This document shows positions 57,137 through 64,000 of a stretch of 64,000 nt of DNA, piece after piece. Positions within the stretch are counted from its first letter, which is position 1. Each line of letters starts with the position of its first letter. Both the position numbers and the translations under genes were made by a program. Origin of the DNA: Pedobacter puniceum (lineage in GTDB: Bacteria; Bacteroidota; Bacteroidia; Sphingobacteriales; Sphingobacteriaceae); NCBI RefSeq assembly GCF_009674685.1, contig NZ_WKJI01000003.1:1-64000 (forward strand), in the 5' to 3' direction. The notes beneath the pieces are model-generated. The model was not told the DNA's origin and made no database searches. It saw nothing but the letters and a program-made list of their open reading frames with translations.

Positions 57137-58285
57137 TTACTCTTCTTCAGCTTTATTCTTCATTTTCATCAGTAAAGTATAAGCTCCCTTACTTACTATG
57201 GATTTACCGCTTAATGAAGTCGTGTTTTTTATTTCTATAAAGCTATTCTCTTTAACACCCAATTGCACTTCTTGAATGGTAAATTGTTTTTTATCATCTG
57301 TTACGAATACATAATCTTTACCCTCAAAATTTACAATGGCGTCTTCTGGTAAAGTATAAGCCTCATGATTTTTTATTTCAATTTCAGCATTCATGTACAT
57401 ACCAGAAAGTAAACTTTTATCATATTCATCAAAATGGCAATGTACTTCGGCAGTTTTATCAGCATCAAAATCTTTACTGATGAGTATGATATCGCAATGG
57501 TACTTTTTATCAGGGTTGTTATTGGTGTAGGCTATCAATTTTTGTCCTATAGCTAGTTTGTTAATATCCTTTTCAAAAACTTTTAAGTTTAAATGAATAT
57601 CACTAGGGTCTATCAACTCAAATAAAACATCTGTAGGGTTAACATATTTACCAATATTCACATTTACTTTAGAAACATAACCATCAATAGGCGAGTAGAT
57701 GTTTATTTGCCTTGATAAATTACCTTCGCTAAGTTTTGTAGGGTTGATATTGATAAGTCTTAACTTCTCTGCCAAAGCATTTAAACTAATCTTTAAAGTT
57801 TTATATTCTGCCTCTGTTTGCTGTAAAACTTTGTCGCTACTGGCTTTATTTAGATTTAGTTCTTTTTGTCTTTGATATTCTTTTTCGGCATAAGCTAGTT
57901 TAGATTTTGTAATGAGGTAATCTTGCTGTAATTGTATGTACTGCTGATCTTCCATTTTAGCAATAACTTCTCCTTTATTAATGTGCATACCGGGTAATAA
58001 CTTTGTGCTAGCAACGTAGCCACCTAAAAGTGTACTTACCGATACCATGTTTTGCGGAGGTACATCAATAGTTCCAGTAACTTTTACCACCGATGAAATA
58101 TTTCTTAAACTAAGCTTTGTTGTATCTAAAACAACGTTCTTGAGCTGTTCTTTGGTTAAAGTTACTTCTTGCTCATTAGTTTCTTCATTTGTTGCTTGTT
58201 CTTCTTTGGTACTATTACAGCCTGTAAAAAGGACAATGCTAGTAAGCAGAAGAAATACTTTAGCTGAATATATGAATGCTTTCAT
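57137..58285 (-). CDS. RND efflux periplasmic adaptor lipoprotein (CusB/CzcB-like)
   Basis: The 382-residue product has a lipoprotein signal with lipobox FTGC at Cys23 and an acidic linker (TKEEQATNEETNEQE). The membrane-fusion protein order is clear: beta-barrel and lipoyl half (GTIDVPPQNMVSVSTLLGGY), alpha-hairpin coiled coil (AYAEKEYQRQKELNLNKASS), second lipoyl half (IYSPIDGYVSKVNVNIGKYV), and C-terminal barrel (GMYMNAEIEIKNHEAYTLPE). It bridges the inner-membrane pump and outer-membrane channel, both encoded in the gene 2 bp upstream, so the operon order is pump-channel fusion then adaptor. No His- or Met-rich metal tail is present. Confidence 0.93.
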   Translation of the reverse strand: MKAFIYSAKVFLLLTSIVLFTGCNSTKEEQATNEETNEQEVTLTKEQLKNVVLDTTKLSLRNISSVVKVTGTIDVPPQNMVSVSTLLGGYVASTKLLPGMHINKGEVIAKMEDQQYIQLQQDYLITKSKLAYAEKEYQRQKELNLNKASSDKVLQQTEAEYKTLKISLNALAEKLRLININPTKLSEGNLSRQINIYSPIDGYVSKVNVNIGKYVNPTDVLFELIDPSDIHLNLKVFEKDINKLAIGQKLIAYTNNNPDKKYHCDIILISKDFDADKTAEVHCHFDEYDKSLLSGMYMNAEIEIKNHEAYTLPEDAIVNFEGKDYVFVTDDKKQFTIQEVQLGVKENSFIEIKNTTSLSGKSIVSKGAYTLLMKMKNKAEEE

Positions 58286-58287
58286 CT

Positions 58288-61200
58288 TTATTTTGCGTTT
58301 AAATATTGTAACTGAATGCTTTGCTCGTTCAAATTTTTCAAAGCTTGTAGATATTGACTTTTAATAGCAATGCTTTGCTGTATTAGCATTACCCAATCTA
58401 GGTAATTGATATCGCCGTTCTCAAATTGTTTGTTAGCAGTTTTAGAAATCATATCGGCATCGGCTAAGCCTTTATCCTCAAAATACTGAACAATTTCTAA
58501 ACTACTTTGGTATTGTAGCCATATTGCTTGATATTGATTTTCAAGCTGTTGCTTTTGTATCTCGTACTCTTGCGAAACAATTTCCTGGTTAATTTTAGAA
58601 GCAGCAATTCTGCTATTTTGCGAGCTAAAAATAGGTATCCCTAAACCAATTTGTCCGGAATTAAAACGCTTGCTACGGTCGTAAAAAACTTCATCCGGAC
58701 CTACCCCAATAAAGGTGGTATTAAAGTACCCTAAAGTTATTTCTGGTAATAGTTTAGATTTTTCTGTTTTAGTTTGAGCTATACTTACCGCTTTTTGTTG
58801 CGCTAACATTCTAAGTTGCGGATGTTCTTCTACCTTGCTTACTTTGCTAAATCTATCCGCAGGTATAAGATTTTCTTTTGTAAGATTAAAATCTAAAGAG
58901 CTGTTTAGCAAGAGCTTAAATTGTAGTTCGGATAGTTCTAAATCTTGTTTCAATTGCTTTAGCTGCATCAATATCTGGCCTCTTTGGCTTGATGCTGTAG
59001 CTGCTTCTAAAGCATTGGTCTCGCCTTTTGCTAGTCTTAATTGTGCTTTTTTAAGAAACTCGGCATAAATACTATCACTAGTTTTAAGTAAGTTTTCCTG
59101 CTCTTTAAGATTTAGGATTTGATGATAGGTGATAGAAACAGCTCTAGTAAGTTCTGCCTCTTTCACTGCAATATTTAAAGCCGCCGTTTTAGCTTCTTCT
59201 TTCAATTGATTTTTTTGTCTTACATAAACCGTAGGAAACTGAAAAGATTGCGATGCTCCAAATCTTAAATCATTATAAACACTGTTTACCTGTCCAAAAT
59301 CTGTATTAAAATTAGTTGATGGTAAACCAGCACCTGTTTTAACCAATTTTTCTTGATAAGCCGCTTTTAAACGTTCATTTTTTACAGTTTTATTGTTCTT
59401 TATAGCGGTATCTATGGCAGCTTTTAAAGTAATGTTTTGTTGTGCTTTCGCTGATGAAATGCCCAAACTTAATACCAATAATAAAGCACCTAACTTTGGA
59501 TTTACTTTTATTTTACCACCTTTTTCAAAAAGGATGTACAAAATAGGAAGTACAAACAAGGTAAGAAAAGTAGCAATCATTAAACCACCAATAACAACGG
59601 TAGCTAATGGCCTTTGTACCTCTGCACCAGCACCATTACTTAAAGCCATTGGTAAAAAGCCCAACGATGCTACAAAAGCAGTCATTAAAACAGGTCTTAG
59701 TCGTACTTTAGTTCCCATTAAAACAATTCTGTTTAAATCTTTTAACCCCGATACTTTTAAACGGTTAAACTCGGCTATTAAGACAATGCCATTTAACACA
59801 GCAACACCAAATAAAGCTATAAAGCCAACTCCGGCACTGATGCTAAAAGGCATGCCTCTTAAAGCTAAAAATAATATCCCACCAATAGCAGAAAGCGGTA
59901 TTGCAGAATAAATTAACAAGCCATGTTTAACCGAGTTGAAGGCAAAGAATAGCAATACAAATATCAGCGCAAGTGAAACCGGAACAGCTATCATTAAACG
60001 TTGCTTTGCAGCGTTTAAATTCTCGAAAGCACCTCCGTAAGTAACATAATATCCGGCAGGTAAATTAAGCTGACTTTCTACTTTTTGCTGCAGTTCTGCT
60101 ACTATGCTTTGCACATCTCTATCTTTAACATTAAAACCAGCAACAATTCTTCTTTTGGCATCTTCACGTTGTATTTGGTTAGGCCCGTTTTGGATGCTTA
60201 CATCTGCCAATTGCTGTAAAGGAATTTGTGGTCCTTTGGGTGTTGGTATCAATAGGTTTTGGATATCTTCTAGATTCTTCCTTTGCTCGTTATCTAGTCT
60301 TACCACTAAATCAAAGCGTTTTTCGCCATCAAAAACTAAACCTGTACTTTGGCCAGCAAAAGCAGTATTTACAATTCTATTAATATCGGCAATATTTAAT
60401 TGATATTGTGCAATGGCTGGTCTGTTATAATTAATGATTACCTGTGGCATACCTGTAATAGGCTCTACAAATAAATCTTGGGCGCCATCTACCGTATTGA
60501 TGATTTTGCCAAGTTTATGTGCATAATGTGCCAATGTATCTAAATCTTCCCCAAATATTTTACATACCACATCTTGTCTAGCGCCTGTCATCAACTCGTT
60601 AAAACGCATTTGTACCGGAAACTGAAATCCGGTTGTGATACCAGGCACTTCTTCTAGGGCTTTCCCCATCTTATCGGCCAACTCATTAAATGTTTCAGCA
60701 GAGGTCCACTCTTTCTTATTCTTTAATATCACCATCATATCGCTAGCTTCCATAGGCATAGGGTCTGTTGGTACTTCTCCGCTTCCAATTTTGGTTACTA
60801 CTTTTTCTACCTCTGGGAAACGAGATTTTAGGATATGAGCTGCTTTTTGGGTACTTTCTATAGTGGTATTTAAATTACTCCCGGTTAAAACGCGAGTATC
60901 AACAGCAAAATCACCTTCCTCTAAGGCAGGTATAAACTCGCCTCCTAAAGAAAATAATGTAGCCAGCGCAATTACAAATAATGCTGCTACACCGCTTAAA
61001 ACCATTTTAGGGAATTTTAGGACTTTTGCTAATGCTTTTTGGTAAACACGTTCTAGTTTATACATCCATTTATCAGAGAAATTGGGTTCATGCTCTATTT
61101 TTTTATTTAAGAATAAAGCACTCATCATGGGAATATAAGTAAGCGAAAGAATAAAAGCACCTATCAAGGCAAAGGCTACAGTTTGCGCCATAGGTTTAAA

Positions 61201-62625
61201 CATTTTGCCCTCTATACCTTCTAAAGTGAAAATTGGTAGATAAACAATCAGGATGATAATTTGCCCGAAAACTGCACTGTTCATCATCTTACTGGCAGAT
61301 GTTTGCACTTCATTATCCATTTGCTTTTGGTTAAGTTGTACAACTGCTCCAAATTTATTGCTGTGCTTAAGCTGATGCATAACGGCTTCTACAATAATAA
61401 CCGCACCATCTACAATTAAACCGAAATCTAAAGCTCCTAAACTCATTAAATTTCCGCTTACGCCGAAGGTATTCATCATGATAATGGCAAAAAGCATAGC
61501 AAGCGGAATAACAGAAGCCACTACTAAACCAGCTCTAAAATTTCCTAAGAAAAGTACCAGAATAAAAACAACAATTAAAGCACCTTCCATGAGGTTTGTT
61601 TCAACTGTTTTAATAGCATTATTTACCATTTTGGTACGGTCTAGAAAAGGTTCAATTTCTACACCTTCTGGTAAGGTTTTTTGTATTTGAGCTACACGGT
61701 CTTTTACATTTTTAATTACCTCATTACTATTAGCGCCTTTAAGCATCATTACAATAGCTCCGGCAACTTCACCTTCATCATTATAACACAAGGCCCCATA
61801 GCGGGTGGCATGACCAATTTTAACATCGGCAATGTCTTTTATAAATACAGTAGCAGATGATGACGTTTTTACTGCTATGTTTTCAATATCTGTAACGCTT
61901 CCTATTAAACCTTCGCTTCTAATGAATAATACGCTAGCACCTTTTTCTATATAAGCGCCTCCGGTATTTTGGTTATTTTGTTCTAAGGCCGAGAAAACAT
62001 CGTCTATCGTAAGGTTTAAAGATTGTAATTTGTTGGGATTAATAGCAATTTCAAATTGCTTAAGCTTGCCGCCAAAACTACTTACCTCGGCCACACCTTT
62101 AACACCTAAAAGTTGGCGCCTTACTATCCAATCTTGAATAGTTCTAAGCTCTGTTTCGTCGTATTTATCTTCATAGCCTTTTTTAGGTTTTACTACGTAT
62201 TGATAAATCTCGCCTAAGCCAGTAGAAACAGGGCCTAATTCTGGTGTACCTATCCCTTTCGGGATTTCTGTTTGTACTTTTTGCAAGCGTTCTGCTACTT
62301 GCTGTCTGGCCCAATAAATATCTGTTTCATCAGTAAAAACAATGGTAACTAAGGATAATCCAAATCGTGAAAAACTACGAATTTCTTTCATCCCATCTAT
62401 ATTGCTGTTAGCCTGCTCTATAGGGAATGTTACCAGTCTTTCTATATCTGTAGCACCAAATGATGGTGCCACAGTAATCACCTGCACCTGGTTATTGGTA
62501 ATATCTGGTACTGCATCTATGGGTAAACGTGTGGTTTGGTAAATACCATAGCCAATAAGGGCAATGGTAAATAAGCCAATGATGAGTTTATTCCTGATGG
62601 AAAACTCAATAATCTTATTTAACAT
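58288..62625 (-). CDS. CusA/CzcA-type heavy-metal RND pump fused to a TolC-like channel
   Basis: The 1445-residue fusion protein begins with residues 1-1040 or so as a CusA/CzcA-family proton antiporter. It has TM1 at the N-terminus (LIIGLFTIALIGYGIYQT), RLPIDAVPDITNNQVQ, the TM4 motif LMSLGALDFGLIVDGAVIIV with charged residues for proton relay, and the second half starting near FPKMVLSGVAALFVIALATL. After TM12 a cleavable-looking segment LLLVLSLGISSAKAQQNITL leads into residues 1050-1445, an outer-membrane efflux (TolC/CusC) domain with long coiled coils. This fusion is frequent in Bacteroidota. The internal signal-like segment raises the question of cleavage into two proteins. The substrate is probably a divalent or copper-group metal; not certain. 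Confidence 0.94.
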   Translation of the reverse strand: MLNKIIEFSIRNKLIIGLFTIALIGYGIYQTTRLPIDAVPDITNNQVQVITVAPSFGATDIERLVTFPIEQANSNIDGMKEIRSFSRFGLSLVTIVFTDETDIYWARQQVAERLQKVQTEIPKGIGTPELGPVSTGLGEIYQYVVKPKKGYEDKYDETELRTIQDWIVRRQLLGVKGVAEVSSFGGKLKQFEIAINPNKLQSLNLTIDDVFSALEQNNQNTGGAYIEKGASVLFIRSEGLIGSVTDIENIAVKTSSSATVFIKDIADVKIGHATRYGALCYNDEGEVAGAIVMMLKGANSNEVIKNVKDRVAQIQKTLPEGVEIEPFLDRTKMVNNAIKTVETNLMEGALIVVFILVLFLGNFRAGLVVASVIPLAMLFAIIMMNTFGVSGNLMSLGALDFGLIVDGAVIIVEAVMHQLKHSNKFGAVVQLNQKQMDNEVQTSASKMMNSAVFGQIIILIVYLPIFTLEGIEGKMFKPMAQTVAFALIGAFILSLTYIPMMSALFLNKKIEHEPNFSDKWMYKLERVYQKALAKVLKFPKMVLSGVAALFVIALATLFSLGGEFIPALEEGDFAVDTRVLTGSNLNTTIESTQKAAHILKSRFPEVEKVVTKIGSGEVPTDPMPMEASDMMVILKNKKEWTSAETFNELADKMGKALEEVPGITTGFQFPVQMRFNELMTGARQDVVCKIFGEDLDTLAHYAHKLGKIINTVDGAQDLFVEPITGMPQVIINYNRPAIAQYQLNIADINRIVNTAFAGQSTGLVFDGEKRFDLVVRLDNEQRKNLEDIQNLLIPTPKGPQIPLQQLADVSIQNGPNQIQREDAKRRIVAGFNVKDRDVQSIVAELQQKVESQLNLPAGYYVTYGGAFENLNAAKQRLMIAVPVSLALIFVLLFFAFNSVKHGLLIYSAIPLSAIGGILFLALRGMPFSISAGVGFIALFGVAVLNGIVLIAEFNRLKVSGLKDLNRIVLMGTKVRLRPVLMTAFVASLGFLPMALSNGAGAEVQRPLATVVIGGLMIATFLTLFVLPILYILFEKGGKIKVNPKLGALLLVLSLGISSAKAQQNITLKAAIDTAIKNNKTVKNERLKAAYQEKLVKTGAGLPSTNFNTDFGQVNSVYNDLRFGASQSFQFPTVYVRQKNQLKEEAKTAALNIAVKEAELTRAVSITYHQILNLKEQENLLKTSDSIYAEFLKKAQLRLAKGETNALEAATASSQRGQILMQLKQLKQDLELSELQFKLLLNSSLDFNLTKENLIPADRFSKVSKVEEHPQLRMLAQQKAVSIAQTKTEKSKLLPEITLGYFNTTFIGVGPDEVFYDRSKRFNSGQIGLGIPIFSSQNSRIAASKINQEIVSQEYEIQKQQLENQYQAIWLQYQSSLEIVQYFEDKGLADADMISKTANKQFENGDINYLDWVMLIQQSIAIKSQYLQALKNLNEQSIQLQYLNAK

Positions 62626-62685
62626 ATCAGTATTGCTAAATTTTTATGAAAAAAATAGTAATGTATTAGTTTGTAGAGAAAATAA

Positions 62686-63072
62686 TTAGCAAGCTTTTGG
62701 AGGCTGCCAAATAGAAGAAAGATAAACTGAGTTTATAAAGAAACTATTATAAACGGGTGTTTTTTGTTGACGTATAATAGCAGGTAATGTAATGGTGCTT
62801 AAGTTATACTGTGGTAAGTTTACATTACAATCTACCAAATTTAAATGGTTGTGGGTTTTAAAAGGTAGTTGCATATCTCGTTCATAATCAGCATCTCTAA
62901 TATCTTCTAAAGTATAATGCATACTTAGAAATTCAAAGATGGTGATATTGTTATCTTGCAATTTATGCTCTATCAGGTGCTCAACCAAAATAGGCAATTT
63001 TAATAGCTGGTACAGTTCTGTAGTAGCTATTAAATGGATGCTTAATAACGATATGGCAATTATCTTTTTCAA
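62686..63072 (-). CDS. Small exported protein of the metal-efflux operon
   Basis: The 128-residue product has a hydrophobic N-terminus (MKKIIAISLLSIHLIATTEL) and a mature part with LVEHLIEHKLQDNNITIFEF, several histidines (HLIEHK, HYTLED, KTHNHLNLVDC) and a C-terminal PPKAC. Proteins of this length and start are common directly upstream of CusA-TolC fusion genes in this phylum. The His and Cys content suits periplasmic metal binding, but that is inference. The gene ends 60 bp before the pump gene, so it is the probable first gene of the operon. Confidence 0.75.
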   Translation of the reverse strand: MKKIIAISLLSIHLIATTELYQLLKLPILVEHLIEHKLQDNNITIFEFLSMHYTLEDIRDADYERDMQLPFKTHNHLNLVDCNVNLPQYNLSTITLPAIIRQQKTPVYNSFFINSVYLSSIWQPPKAC

Positions 63073-63107
63073 ATCATTACAAATATAAAAAAATATAGAT
63101 TCAAACT

Positions 63108-64000
63108 TTAAACACTAGGTTTAACTGCTTTGTTTCTAATTTTATAGGTTAAAAGGAATATTAACCCCAAAATACCTATCCCTAAAAATGGGTAAACCAC
63201 AATATCTGGATGTTTAACATAAAAAGTAAGTTCAGAATTTAAGTTAATATCTTGCGCTATAGCAGCAGGTTGCCACCATGATGTTTGTTGTACCAAATCT
63301 CCACGTTGGTTAATAAAACCAGATATCCCGGTATTTGCAGAACGGGCCACCCAACGTCTGGTTTCTACAGCTCTTAATCTGGCGTATTGCAGATGTTGGT
63401 CTTTTCCTGAGGTATTGCCCCACCAACCATCGTTGGTGATGATGGCTATAAACTGTGCTTCTTTTTTAACATAACCTGCAACCCAGTTACCCCAGATAGA
63501 TTCGTAACAAATAACAGGAGCAACACCAATACCACTTTGCGAATACAATACAGAAGGCTCATCCTGATAGCCATAACCACCAGTGGTACCGCCAAATTTG
63601 GCAAACACGGGTTTTAAAAATGATAAAGCATTAATAAAAGGCATTTTCTCTACTCCAGGTACCAGTTTAGATTTATGGTAGAATTGTACTTTGGCAGAGT
63701 TTTCAATCGCAACAGCAGTATTAAAACTATCCCAATATTGGTTACTTTGAGCATTAAATTTTGCTGTCTTAGTTTTTGGGCTTTGATAAGTTAAATAGGT
63801 TTCAGCCCCGGTAATTAAAGTGGCATTGGCATAAGGCTGCATAAATTGTTGTAAGCGGTAAAATATGTTCCCTTGCCTAATATAATCTTCATTTACATAT
63901 TCTGGAATGGCTGTTTCTGGCCAAATGATAAACTCGGTACTAACTTTAGTCGCTTTAGTACTTAAAGCAATTAAATGATCTAGTTGCTGGTTGGTAGTAT
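63108..64000 (-). CDS. lnt: Apolipoprotein N-acyltransferase (5' part outside window)
   Basis: The visible part spans the C-terminal nitrilase-like domain. Catalytic Glu is in FIIWPETAIPEY (read from bases beyond 63842, where the frame stays open to the window edge), Lys in KSKLVPGVEKMPF and Cys in PVICYESIWG. A last membrane helix VYPFLGIGILGLIFLLTYKI precedes a basic tail. The enzyme adds the third acyl chain to lipoproteins in the inner membrane. The N-terminal membrane helices lie beyond base 64000. An internal Met at 63842 is not the true start because the essential Glu precedes it. All visible catalytic residues are intact. Confidence 0.93.
   Translation of the reverse strand, partial: TTNQQLDHLIALSTKATKVSTEFIIWPETAIPEYVNEDYIRQGNIFYRLQQFMQPYANATLITGAETYLTYQSPKTKTAKFNAQSNQYWDSFNTAVAIENSAKVQFYHKSKLVPGVEKMPFINALSFLKPVFAKFGGTTGGYGYQDEPSVLYSQSGIGVAPVICYESIWGNWVAGYVKKEAQFIAIITNDGWWGNTSGKDQHLQYARLRAVETRRWVARSANTGISGFINQRGDLVQQTSWWQPAAIAQDINLNSELTFYVKHPDIVVYPFLGIGILGLIFLLTYKIRNKAVKPSV

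Overview
The window comes from an AT-rich member of the Bacteroidota. The closest fit is a Sphingobacteriaceae (Pedobacter-like) genome, but this is inferred from family content and not from a marker gene. The signs are type IX secretion (T9SS) sorting domains of types A and B, a PorP/SprF protein, TAnnTTTG-type -7 boxes, a CusA-TolC fusion pump, and intergenic spacers full of degenerate short-word repeats.

Region 1 (1-21.9 kb) is a cell-surface block. It holds a collagen-like fibre protein (5' end outside the window), a small T9SS type A cargo, an outer-membrane barrel protein, a two-domain fasciclin lipoprotein, a 4497-residue Calx-beta adhesin ending in a T9SS type B domain, and a PorP/SprF partner. 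Region 2 (21.9-38.8 kb) is mostly housekeeping. An S-box (SAM-I) riboswitch precedes metH, followed on the same strand by a four-helix-bundle (S23/IVS) gene in a repeat-bounded element, an EamA transporter and metF. Then come murQ, a ParDE-type toxin-antitoxin pair, a Ctp protease, der, a subtilase and a zinc alcohol dehydrogenase.

Region 3 (39.4-48.6 kb) is the most unusual part. All four attC-like palindromes and all cassette genes lie on the minus strand, and a tyrosine recombinase sits at the upstream end on that strand. Each cassette begins with a GTTRRRY-like heptamer that is the reverse complement (one mismatch in one case) of the heptamer opening its own attC. This is the geometry of an integron cassette array. 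The integrase lacks an obvious IntI-specific insertion and reads the same way as the cassettes. The first cassette is very large (about 3.6 kb) and carries a response regulator, a histidine kinase and an Omp85-like outer-membrane protein. Two attC sites are split by group II introns at the TTGT|T position typical of group IIC-attC introns. One copy is internally deleted to 348 nt. The other is full length (1891 nt) but decayed, with a nonsense codon in the reverse transcriptase, a probable lost start, an early stop and a hairpin inserted in domain V.

Region 4 (48.6-64 kb) contains two large repeat-rich spacers around a long-form queA, then era, an initiator tRNA-Met and tRNA-Glu transcription unit, an esterase, a five-PAS histidine kinase, a ROK protein, a heavy-metal RND efflux operon and the 3' part of lnt. 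Function calls rest on motifs read by eye. No database search was run.
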